From IMG/VR virus record IMGVR_UViG_3300017917_004441, positions 36,912-100,911 of that record: a stretch of DNA of 64,000 nucleotides. The stretch is one strand, 5' to 3'. This document shows positions 6,840 to 14,993 of this stretch, piece by piece; positions within the stretch are counted from its first letter, which is position 1; each line of letters opens with the position of its first letter. The translations under genes were made by a program, and so were the position numbers. Source of the stretch: a virus. The notes under the pieces are model-generated. The model had not been told where the DNA came from and ran no database searches. It saw nothing but the letters and a program-made list of their open reading frames with translations.

Positions 6840-9683
6840 ATGATCACAAACGAAGAAATTGAAACGTTTTTACAGGGCAATGACCCCGAAGAGTTTATAG
6901 TCGCAATAGAATTTGACTACGTAACAGACTCAATATATAAAATCAAAGAAATTCCTGGTAAAGGTAAGGCAATCATCAAAGATCACTTTGTACCATTCGC
7001 ATGGGTGGGTGATCTACGTGGTTTGAATTTTTACAATGGTTCCAAATTGGAACAGAAAGCCGCAATGTCAAAACATAAGATTGTCATTGAGAAGTTGGAA
7101 ACTCACGGTAACGAACGATTAGAGAATGGTTTGACCTATTTGGTAAAGTGTTTAGCAGGTTATAGAGCACTCACTCAATTTTTCCGTGAAGGTGGAATTG
7201 ATCCTTGGGGTGATAAAGTCCGTGACTTATTTCTCATGTTACCACCCGTAGAACAATATCTCATTCAAAAAGAAAAACGACTTTTCAAAGGTTATGAAGA
7301 ATACAATGATATAACCCGATTTGTATTTGACTTGGAGACCACTTCGTTAGAACCCAAAGATGGTAGAATCTTCATGATTGGAATGAAAACTAATACAGGT
7401 TTTCACGAAGTTATTGAATGTGATACTGAAGAGAAAGAACGTATTGGTCTAATCAAGTTTTTTGACACAATTGATCATTTGAAACCATCTATTATCGGTG
7501 GTTATAACTCATTCAACTTTGACTGGTACTGGATTTTTGAACGATGTAAAGCACTTGGATTGGACGTGAAGAAGATATGTAAGTCACTCAATCCACAGAG
7601 AACTATTACACAGAAGGAACAAATGCTCAAACTTGCTAACGAAGTTGAGAAGTATCCACAGGTTTCTATTTGGGGATATAACGTTATTGATATTCTCCAT
7701 TCAGTAAGACGTGCACAGGCAATCAACTCCAACATCAAGAGTGCTGGTTTGAAATACATTACCCAATATCTTGAGATTGAAGACAATAACCGTATCTACA
7801 TTGATCACACAGATATTGGTCCTTTCTATGCCAACAAAGAAGAGTTTTGGTTGAATACTGAAAACGGTAAATATAAAAAGGCCGATAATCCCAAGTTTGT
7901 TGACCTTGATAAGAGATTTCCAAACGTATATGAAAAGGTTACAGGTGATAAGTTAGTTGAGATGTATCTTGACGATGACTTGGAGGAAACCCTCAAAGTA
8001 GACGATGAGTTCAACCAAGGTTCGTTCCTATTGGCTTCGTTAGTTCCAACAACATATGAACGAGTAAGTACGATGGGTACCGCAACTTTGTGGAAAATGA
8101 TTATGTTGGCATGGTCTTACAAACACAATTTGGCTATTCCCGCTAAGGAAACAAAAACAGATTTCGTAGGAGGTCTTTCTCGTCTAATCAAGGTAGGTTA
8201 CTCAACCAATGTATTGAAGTTGGACTTCTCTTCTCTGTATCCATCTATTCAGTTGGTTCACGATGTATTCCCAACCTGTGATGTAACAGGTGCAATGAAG
8301 GGATTACTTAAGTATTTCCGTGACACACGTATTTTGTACAAACAATTAGCTGAGGAGTTTTCTGAATCCGACCCCAAAAAGTCTAAGTCATACGATAGAA
8401 AACAATTACCTATTAAGATCTTCATCAACTCCATGTTCGGTGCATTATCGGCTCCACAGGTATATCATTGGGGTGATATGTATATGGGTGAACAAATTAC
8501 CTGTACGGGACGACAATATCTTCGTCAGATGATTTCATTCTTTATGAGTAGAGGATATGAACCTTTAGTTATGGATACGGACGGTGTCAACTTCTCAGCA
8601 CCTAAGGATGTTGAGAACCGAAAGTATATCGGACGTGGTTTGAACTGGAAGGTAAAAGAAGGTAAGGAATACACAGGTGCTGCTGCCGATATTGCTGAAT
8701 ACAATGACATCTTTATGAGGGGTGAGATGGCTTTGGATAATGATGGTGTATGGCCATCATGTATCAACTTGGCTCGTAAAAACTATGCTCTTATGACTGA
8801 CTCAGGTAAAATCAAGTTGGTTGGTAATACAATCAAATCAAAGAAGTTACCTGGTTATATTGAAGATTTCCTTGATAAGGGTATCAAGATGTTGTTGAAA
8901 GGTCAGGGTAAGGAATTCGTAGAATACTACTACGAATATTTGGAGAAAATTTACGATCAACAGATTCCACTTATCAAGATTGCTCAAAGAGCCAAGGTAA
9001 AACAAAGTTTGGAGGAGTATAAACTAAGATGTACTCAAAAGACAAAGTCAGGTTCTTTGATGGCAAGACAAGCTCACATGGAACTTGCAATCCAACACAA
9101 CTTGGCAGTAAACTTGGGTGATATCATCATGTATGTAAATAACGGTGAGAAAGCATCACACGGTGATGTTCAAAAAGTACCAGCAAAGAAATACAGTGAA
9201 CTCCAAAGAGAAAGACATTTCAAAAAGACCGGTGAAGTACTAGAGGATACTGAATCAAGAATCCAACTGAATTGTTATTTGTTGAATCAAAGTGAACTTG
9301 AAACAAACCCTGATATGACAGGTGATTACAACGTGGCAAGGGCAATCTCAACATTCAACAAACGAATTGAACCACTTATGGTTGTTTTCCAAGATGAGGT
9401 TAGAGGTAACTTACTTGTAGATAATCCTGAAAAACGAGGTATTTTCACATCAAAACAGTGTGAGTTGATCAACGGACATCCATTGTCAGATGGTGACCAA
9501 GATGATTTGGGAGATGTACTTACGGTGTCTGACCAAGAATTGAACTATTGGGGAAGACGAGGTCTAAATCCGACTTATATGTATGATATTGCTGAAGAAG
9601 GTTGGGAAAATAAGGTAACCCAATTACCAAATTTTCAATCCATCAGAGGAGAGGATGTACCAACCCTTGTTGATGCTGACTAA
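6840..9683 (+). CDS. gp43: Family B replicative DNA polymerase (T4 gp43-like)
   Basis: This 947-residue replicative polymerase carries both 3'-5' exonuclease and polymerase motifs. Exo I is FVFDLETTS (D164, E166). Exo II is GGYNSFNFDWYW. A candidate Exo III lies in EMYLDDDLEET. Polymerase motif A is KLDFSSLYPSIQ (catalytic Asp near 462), motif B is KIFINSMFGALS (near 526-537), and motif C is VMDTDGVNF (D579, D581). Motif C has glycine where most family B enzymes have serine (DTDS), a tolerated variant. The length is close to T4 gp43 (898). No intein or intron interrupts it. Its last 60 bases overlap the end of a convergent gene on the minus strand. Confidence 0.95.
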   Translation: MITNEEIETFLQGNDPEEFIVAIEFDYVTDSIYKIKEIPGKGKAIIKDHFVPFAWVGDLRGLNFYNGSKLEQKAAMSKHKIVIEKLETHGNERLENGLTYLVKCLAGYRALTQFFREGGIDPWGDKVRDLFLMLPPVEQYLIQKEKRLFKGYEEYNDITRFVFDLETTSLEPKDGRIFMIGMKTNTGFHEVIECDTEEKERIGLIKFFDTIDHLKPSIIGGYNSFNFDWYWIFERCKALGLDVKKICKSLNPQRTITQKEQMLKLANEVEKYPQVSIWGYNVIDILHSVRRAQAINSNIKSAGLKYITQYLEIEDNNRIYIDHTDIGPFYANKEEFWLNTENGKYKKADNPKFVDLDKRFPNVYEKVTGDKLVEMYLDDDLEETLKVDDEFNQGSFLLASLVPTTYERVSTMGTATLWKMIMLAWSYKHNLAIPAKETKTDFVGGLSRLIKVGYSTNVLKLDFSSLYPSIQLVHDVFPTCDVTGAMKGLLKYFRDTRILYKQLAEEFSESDPKKSKSYDRKQLPIKIFINSMFGALSAPQVYHWGDMYMGEQITCTGRQYLRQMISFFMSRGYEPLVMDTDGVNFSAPKDVENRKYIGRGLNWKVKEGKEYTGAAADIAEYNDIFMRGEMALDNDGVWPSCINLARKNYALMTDSGKIKLVGNTIKSKKLPGYIEDFLDKGIKMLLKGQGKEFVEYYYEYLEKIYDQQIPLIKIAQRAKVKQSLEEYKLRCTQKTKSGSLMARQAHMELAIQHNLAVNLGDIIMYVNNGEKASHGDVQKVPAKKYSELQRERHFKKTGEVLEDTESRIQLNCYLLNQSELETNPDMTGDYNVARAISTFNKRIEPLMVVFQDEVRGNLLVDNPEKRGIFTSKQCELINGHPLSDGDQDDLGDVLTVSDQELNYWGRRGLNPTYMYDIAEEGWENKVTQLPNFQSIRGEDVPTLVDAD

Positions 9684-9959
9684 TTCAATACAAGCACCTC
9701 TTTCCAAACTAATTTCATCCCATTCTTCATCAATTCTACCTGAATCAGGTCGGATGATGACATTAGTCATGGCTTTGATTTTAACTCTGTCAGTTGTATT
9801 TGAATTTAATTGAAGATCACAGGAATCAACTCCCCTTACCACTATAGCATACTCACCATTTGTGGTATATTTTCTTTCAGAAACAATTGCGGACTCGGAT
9901 GTTCTTACTCTGTTTCCGTTTATAATTTTTTCTACGGGGATTGTTTTGATTATTGACAT
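9624..9959 (-). CDS. Small conserved phage protein, probably structural
   Basis: This 111-residue, beta-rich protein has no enzymatic motif. The C-terminal half (VIIRPDSGRIDEEWDEISL, GACIEL, then GWYILSSDGLKIW) reads like the small beta-fold capping proteins that accompany virion genes. Its ATG overlaps the stop of the upstream neck-like gene (TAATG on the minus strand), so the two are coupled, which supports it as a real gene. Its last 60 bases are antisense to the end of the DNA polymerase gene. The precise role is unknown. Confidence 0.6.
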   Translation of the reverse strand: MSIIKTIPVEKIINGNRVRTSESAIVSERKYTTNGEYAIVVRGVDSCDLQLNSNTTDRVKIKAMTNVIIRPDSGRIDEEWDEISLERGACIELVSINKGWYILSSDGLKIW

Positions 9960-11077
9960 TATACAACAGTGATTGGAATGGTCATCGGCCTATACTTCAA
10001 CTGAGTATTCAAGTTGGTTGCGATTTCAGCCTCTTTTTTCATTTGGTTTTCAGGACGAAGTCTCTCTAATCTCTGTTGTAATTCAGTTACAAGAGTTACT
10101 TTTTCATCCTTGGCTTCGGTTTGTAGTGATTGGTAATCCATTTGAACTTCACTATCAGGAGTTTTCAGGTTACCACTAAATTTACCACGAACACGGGCTA
10201 GTGTTTCTTTACAATATGCGGTGAACCATCTTCTTACCCAAACTCTTGCCGGTTCGTTCAAGTCAACCCACATTATTTCACTCAAAGGTACATCTGATGG
10301 AAGTTTTACGATATCAGGATTATCTTTCAAACAAAGATCTCTTTCATCACCACAAACCTCGTAATACCAATACCAAACTTTACCTCTTGTAAGTTCAGAA
10401 TCTCCAAAATCAAATTTACCACCAGGTGTATTGAACAACCATACAGCCTTTTTACCATCAGGTAATGCGGTTACTTGGTATTGTAAGTCAGGTTGAATCA
10501 ATCGTCTTTTTACGTTGATATCCTGAAGTCTTGACATAACGTCATACGATGAGAAGAAGAAGTATCCACCACCACCGTAACCTGTTTGTGCAAAACCACC
10601 AGGTCCACCCAAACCACCAGGTCCCCCTAAAGCACCGAAAGCCCAAGGGTCAAACAACATATTGTTTTCTTCAGCTGGTGAATACCACAAAAGTTGGTTG
10701 ATTTCTCTACAAGCCGGAATCTCATATATTTGTTGGTTAGGTACCAGTTCAAAATAGTCCCTTTTCAAAACATATGGACCCGCATTTTGAAGACCGGCAA
10801 TTTTTGAATAAGCATAGGTATATTGAGTTTCCCAATCCAAAGTTCTTCTGATCAAAGCGTTTGCCAATGATTCAGTTTCTAAGTTTAGTCCATATAAAGA
10901 AGTCCATTGAGATTCAATTAACCAATCTTGTACATACTGTGAATAATCTCCAATTGATAATTCTAATAAAGAATCCATCATCTCATATTCCAATTCTACA
11001 GCTCTGAGAGGTGCTCCCAACAAATTTAAAATTCTATTGTAGAATCTACTTCTTTCTGGTTCAGGGATAACTGCCAT
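9959..11077 (-). CDS. Neck/head-completion candidate (gp13-like) with collagen-like stretch
   Basis: This 372-residue protein starts MAVIPEPERSRFYNRILNLLG, followed by alpha-helical segments. A late WVRRWFTAYCKETLARVRGKF helix and an EVQMDYQSLQTEAKDE segment resemble the C-terminal half of T4-type neck protein gp13. Around residues 145-171 lies an unusual run of Gly-X-Y triplets (GAL GGP GGL GGP GGF) followed by a Gly/Tyr-rich patch. A TATTTATA element ends 14 bases before the ATG, as for other virion genes. Virion membership is likely; the gp13 assignment is by pattern and context only. Confidence 0.5.
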   Translation of the reverse strand: MAVIPEPERSRFYNRILNLLGAPLRAVELEYEMMDSLLELSIGDYSQYVQDWLIESQWTSLYGLNLETESLANALIRRTLDWETQYTYAYSKIAGLQNAGPYVLKRDYFELVPNQQIYEIPACREINQLLWYSPAEENNMLFDPWAFGALGGPGGLGGPGGFAQTGYGGGGYFFFSSYDVMSRLQDINVKRRLIQPDLQYQVTALPDGKKAVWLFNTPGGKFDFGDSELTRGKVWYWYYEVCGDERDLCLKDNPDIVKLPSDVPLSEIMWVDLNEPARVWVRRWFTAYCKETLARVRGKFSGNLKTPDSEVQMDYQSLQTEAKDEKVTLVTELQQRLERLRPENQMKKEAEIATNLNTQLKYRPMTIPITVV

Positions 11078-11091
11078 GTCCGTTTTTTATA

Positions 11092-11099
11092 TATAAATA
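11092..11099 (-). promoter_or_regulatory. TATTTATA element upstream of the neck-like gene
   Basis: On the minus strand the sequence reads GGATATTTATATATAA and ends 14 bases before the ATG at 11077, the same spacing as at 6319. Confidence 0.65.
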
Positions 11100-11107
11100 T
11101 CCAATTA

Positions 11108-12625
11108 TCAGAATTGGTACAAAATAGAAGATTCGGGGAAGTAATATGCCCCATCTTTTATTTGGGAATCTTTGTTATCAAAAACTACAATATCTTTTCC
11201 TCTTTTGACAAAAACCATCCAATCGGTGTTGTATTTTTTGACGTTAGCACTACCCTCTATTTTGAGTTCACCATCTTCATTGATGATTGAATTGAATGGT
11301 TTGATTTGTGCGGTATACACTTTTCCATCAATTCTGATTTTCATATCTACACCCATCATATCTTCCTTACTACCCAATTCACCTATCCTGTTGATATTTT
11401 CAGGACCAAATTTTTCTTTGAATTTCTTCTCAACAAGATCTTCTGTTTTGTTACCTTTCTCTGAGGTTTTTACCAAAATATTGAAAATCGTTTGAAATGT
11501 TTTTGAATTTGGATCAAAGATTCTAAATTTCAGTTGATTCATGAATCCCAACATTCTAGCCATTTCATTAATTTGTTCTTGTTCGTTTTTTCCCACGAAG
11601 TTGATTGGTTCCATATTTGCCCTGACCAAAACCAAATTCAGATCACGCATTAGTGGACAAAAAGCACTATAATTCGTGTTCAAATAATTGATTATTGATC
11701 TACCCGGCTTTTCAAAGTCATACACACCACTACTGGTTCTTGGTGCGTATTCGTTTCTTTCATAATGCTTATCGGCAAACACCTCGGCCAAAAATTTCAT
11801 AATAGCGTCTTGATACATTGTCAAAACTGTGAGATTATTGTTGAACATTTCTCTGATTTTAGCCCTTTCTTGGTCGGAACAAGCTTGAACTTTAGTCTGT
11901 TCTTTCATAATTCTTTTGATGGAATTACTCTCTTGAATATTTTTCTTGGTCAGTCTTTCCAATTCCTCTTCAACAAATTCCCAATTCACGACTTTCCAAA
12001 AGTTTTTGATGTACTCATCTCTTTTGTTTCTGTACTTTAGATAATAGGCGTGTTCCCATAGATCCAATCCCAACAATGGATGACCACCTTGTTTTATAAC
12101 ATTCATAAGTGGGTTGTCCTGATTGGCGGTTGTCATAATTTTGAGTGTACCTCTTTTGGTTAGTACAAGCCAAACCCAACCTGATCCGAATCTTTTCTTG
12201 GCGTATTCTTCAAACTTCTTTTTGAAATTCGCGTAGGATCCAAAGTTGGAATTGATCTTCTTTAGGATACCTTCTTTGGGTTCCATCTCTGTTGGAGACA
12301 ACATTTTCCAAAATATCGCGTGGTTGTAAGCCCCACCCGCATTATCCCTTACAGACTTGGAAAACCTTTCAATTGTTTTGATAATTTCTTCCAACGAAAG
12401 ATCACCATAATTTTTTCCTTCTAATGCGTCATTGAGTTTGGAGATGTATCCTTTATAGTGTTTGTTATAATGGATGTTCATTGTCTCGGGGTCAATGAAC
12501 TGACGTAAGGCTGAATATCCGTAGGGTAATTTCTCTGCTCTGATTTTTTTGGCTTCGTGAAGTTGTTCTTGGTTTTGACGGATACGTTCTTCTAAGAGTT
12601 GTATTTTGTTTTTTATATTTCTCAT
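11108..12625 (-). CDS. Superoxide dismutase fused to a PD-(D/E)XK-like domain
   Basis: Residues about 30-225 form a full Mn/Fe superoxide dismutase: LPYGYSALRQFID, the helix with ligand H52 (NIHYNKHY), NHAIFW with H102, FGSGWVWLV, and LDLWEHAYYLKY with D188 and H192. All four metal ligands are present. Gly-Gly at 97-98 and Gln169 (TTANQDNPLM) are Mn-type signatures. The C-terminal 280 residues are not SOD. A later helix KTEDLVEKKFKEKFG, then GVDMKI (D427) and AQIK (Q440, K442), fit a PD-(D/E)XK nuclease core with Gln in place of Glu. An N-terminal coiled-coil-like helix (residues 1-30) precedes the SOD. The TATTTATA element suggests expression together with virion genes. Nuclease activity is inference. 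Confidence 0.8.
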   Translation of the reverse strand: MRNIKNKIQLLEERIRQNQEQLHEAKKIRAEKLPYGYSALRQFIDPETMNIHYNKHYKGYISKLNDALEGKNYGDLSLEEIIKTIERFSKSVRDNAGGAYNHAIFWKMLSPTEMEPKEGILKKINSNFGSYANFKKKFEEYAKKRFGSGWVWLVLTKRGTLKIMTTANQDNPLMNVIKQGGHPLLGLDLWEHAYYLKYRNKRDEYIKNFWKVVNWEFVEEELERLTKKNIQESNSIKRIMKEQTKVQACSDQERAKIREMFNNNLTVLTMYQDAIMKFLAEVFADKHYERNEYAPRTSSGVYDFEKPGRSIINYLNTNYSAFCPLMRDLNLVLVRANMEPINFVGKNEQEQINEMARMLGFMNQLKFRIFDPNSKTFQTIFNILVKTSEKGNKTEDLVEKKFKEKFGPENINRIGELGSKEDMMGVDMKIRIDGKVYTAQIKPFNSIINEDGELKIEGSANVKKYNTDWMVFVKRGKDIVVFDNKDSQIKDGAYYFPESSILYQF

Positions 12626-12650
12626 ATCTCGGGTACTATCATTTATTGAT

Positions 12651-12658
12651 TATAAATA
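12651..12658 (-). promoter_or_regulatory. TATTTATA element upstream of the SOD fusion gene
   Basis: On the minus strand it reads GGGGTATTTATAATCAATAA, nearly identical to the site at 6319. It ends 25 bases before the ATG at 12625. Confidence 0.65.
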
Positions 12659-12668
12659 CCCCCACTTT

Positions 12669-14435
12669 TTATCTTCTGCTATTAATTGACTTGAGAATTT
12701 CTTCTACATAGTCACCACTTGATTCCTTATCACCCATGATAGTTTCAAAAATATCCTTTTTCTTTTTTAGAATATCGTAAATAATTCCTTCAATTGTGTT
12801 GTCAAAAATCGGGTAATAAACCAATACATTGTTTTTTTGTCCGTATCGGTATGCTCTGTCCTCAGCTTGTGAGTGGTCTGATGGAAGGAACGATAAATCG
12901 TTCATCACCACCGCTTCTCCTGAGGTCAGGGTAATACCAGTACCTGCCGCTTTGATGTTTCCAACAAATACTTTTACTGACTCATCATTTTGGAACTTGT
13001 CAACGGATTCTTGACGTTCTCTTTGGTTCATTGAACCATCAAGTCTCACCGCCTTTTTTCCAAAGTGTTCCAATATCATCTCAAGGGTTTTGGTAAAGTT
13101 GGTAAAGACAATAACCTTCTTGTCTTGTTCAATAATGTTCTCACACAGTTCAATGGTTGAGGATACTTTCTCTTGGGCGATACATTGGCGAACTTGGGTT
13201 AGTTTGGTGAACTGAAGGGTCAGGGAGTCCGCCTCACCACTTTTATCATACCAATCGTAATAGTCCCCCATAAGTTCCTCATATTGTCGTGAGCGAAGTC
13301 TCAGGTATACTGGAGTGATGATTTTATCGGGTAGATCAAGTACGTTTTCTTTTAGTCTACGTAAAACCTGTGGTTTTGTTCTGTCACGGAGTTCTTCCAA
13401 ATTGGATGATCCACTGACGTTCCACACTTTTCTTTTTCCCGCTCTGAATTGGAATCCGTTACAGTATCTTTTTACATAAGCCATCCAGTTCACCGCAACG
13501 GGTGAGTCAATCAGGTTCAGAAGATTGTAATAATTGATAGGACGACTTGTGATGGGGGTACCAGTGAGTAACCACAAGCGTTCTACTTTTGAAGCAAAAT
13601 CATTTATGAGTTTGGTTCTTTGGGCTTGTTTGTTTTGAATATAATGAGCCTCGTCAATAATAACCAAGTCAAACCCAGAATTAAGAATAATTGAATCTTT
13701 CCGATTTTTCTCATCGTGGAAATTTTTAATGATATCGTAGTTTATAATTACAAAGTCGGCGTCCTCCCATTTCTTACCTTCAATGATTGAAGTGGTACGA
13801 TCGGTGTAATTTTCAATTTCTCTTTGCCAGTTGATCTTCAGAGATGCTGGACAAATGATGAGGATTTTCTTTGACTTTGTCTCAAGTGCCGCTATGATGG
13901 TTGAGGTTGTCTTACCCAATCCCATGTCGTCAGCCAAAATCATTTTTTTGTTCTCACACAACTTTTGGATTGCCTCCTTTTGGTGTTCAAGTGGCGGACG
14001 GTGTGAATAGTTTGAATAGTCAATCTCAACATTCTTTACCGTATTGTCTTTGATAAGGGCAACTTTTGGTAACCAAAAGTCGTGAACAAAATCTTTTTCA
14101 AAAAACTTACCCCAAATATGATATGAGGTATCTTTTTCCACCAATAACTTTTCAATGTAAACTTGTTGGGGTATTGAGGTGAACAGTTTGTCATCGGCAA
14201 TCTTCTGTGCGAAATATGGGTCCAAGTCAACCCACTTTTTGGCTACTTTGGGAACCCTTGAATGGAAGTTGATGATGTATTCTGACTGTGCACGGGTGGG
14301 GTAAAACTTTGGATTGTCCAACATTTTGGTTTTCAAACGCAAGATATAATTGTTGGCACCTTCGTATTTTTCCAACAGTTCCAATGCTTTACGCTCCAAA
14401 ACGCCTACAGCTGATATGTTTGTCTGTTCTTCCAA
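12669..14435 (-). CDS. SNF2-family DNA helicase/translocase
   Basis: This 588-residue SF2 ATPase of the SNF2 type has motif I DDMGLGKT (169-176), motif Ia LIICPASLKINWQ, motif II DEAH (261-264), motif III LLTGTPI, IVFTNFTKTLEMI in the second RecA lobe, motif V AAGTGITLT, and motif VI QAEDRAYRYGQ. The layout is closest to SMARCAL1/annealing-helicase-like bacterial and phage SNF2 proteins. It likely remodels forks or recombination intermediates, a niche filled by UvsW in T4. There is no in-frame ATG between the upstream stop and residue 38, so a TTG start at 14435 is chosen; it keeps a conserved-looking N-terminal helix. It is divergent from the 14478 gene. Confidence 0.85.
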   Translation of the reverse strand: MEEQTNISAVGVLERKALELLEKYEGANNYILRLKTKMLDNPKFYPTRAQSEYIINFHSRVPKVAKKWVDLDPYFAQKIADDKLFTSIPQQVYIEKLLVEKDTSYHIWGKFFEKDFVHDFWLPKVALIKDNTVKNVEIDYSNYSHRPPLEHQKEAIQKLCENKKMILADDMGLGKTTSTIIAALETKSKKILIICPASLKINWQREIENYTDRTTSIIEGKKWEDADFVIINYDIIKNFHDEKNRKDSIILNSGFDLVIIDEAHYIQNKQAQRTKLINDFASKVERLWLLTGTPITSRPINYYNLLNLIDSPVAVNWMAYVKRYCNGFQFRAGKRKVWNVSGSSNLEELRDRTKPQVLRRLKENVLDLPDKIITPVYLRLRSRQYEELMGDYYDWYDKSGEADSLTLQFTKLTQVRQCIAQEKVSSTIELCENIIEQDKKVIVFTNFTKTLEMILEHFGKKAVRLDGSMNQRERQESVDKFQNDESVKVFVGNIKAAGTGITLTSGEAVVMNDLSFLPSDHSQAEDRAYRYGQKNNVLVYYPIFDNTIEGIIYDILKKKKDIFETIMGDKESSGDYVEEILKSINSRR

Positions 14436-14462
14436 TACGTAAAAAGATAATGTTTATTGGTA

Positions 14463-14470
14463 TATTTATC
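14463..14470 (+). promoter_or_regulatory. TATTTATC element upstream of the 14478 gene
   Basis: A variant of the recurrent element with C at the last position, ending 7 bases before the ATG at 14478. The spacing implies a very short leader. Confidence 0.45.
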
Positions 14471-14477
14471 AAGTAAG

Positions 14478-14993
14478 ATGATGCAGAAACTCGTTCCAAT
14501 TACAAGATTAGGTAAATTCTTCGGTAGTGAAGATTTTGGTTTGGACATATCCATGGGTCGTGAATGGCTTGATGGGGATATGAATTTCCAAGTGGTTCTA
14601 TATAGAGTAGACAGAACTAAAAGTATCAACGATGACGTTTATGGTGAAGTAGTAAAAGATGGAATTCAATTCCTTCCACCTATCTCTATAAATGCCTATG
14701 TAAGAATTGAAGAAGCAACAGAACAATTCTTGGGTACCAGTAAAGTCATTCAAAACGAACCTGGTGTTCTGAAGTTTAGTGTATATCAAAAAGAACTTGA
14801 AGACTTGGAAGTCAACATCCAACTTGGTGATTATATCGGTTATTGGATTACTGAAGATCAGGTGAGATACTACTCAATCGTGGATGCGGGTTCACCGAAC
14901 TATGATAATAAACACACCTATGGAGGTTATAAGAAATTCTACTTCTCTTATACGGCAACCCCTGTTAGTGAAAATGAATTTAGAGGTCTATAA
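14478..14993 (+). CDS. Neck protein candidate (gp14-like)
   Basis: This 171-residue protein starts at ATG 14478 (ATG 14481 is equally possible); an in-frame TTG further upstream is unlikely because it lies before the promoter-like element. Segments such as DVYGEVVKDGIQFLPPISINAYV, then LKFSVYQKELEDL, GDYIGY and YYSIVDAG fit the T4 gp14 neck fold (anchored acidic N-terminus, central beta strands, a GD-Y/F-I loop). It is coupled to the next gene by a TAATG overlap. Context next to tail genes supports a neck or tail-completion role; the number assignment is tentative. Confidence 0.5.
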   Translation: MMQKLVPITRLGKFFGSEDFGLDISMGREWLDGDMNFQVVLYRVDRTKSINDDVYGEVVKDGIQFLPPISINAYVRIEEATEQFLGTSKVIQNEPGVLKFSVYQKELEDLEVNIQLGDYIGYWITEDQVRYYSIVDAGSPNYDNKHTYGGYKKFYFSYTATPVSENEFRGL

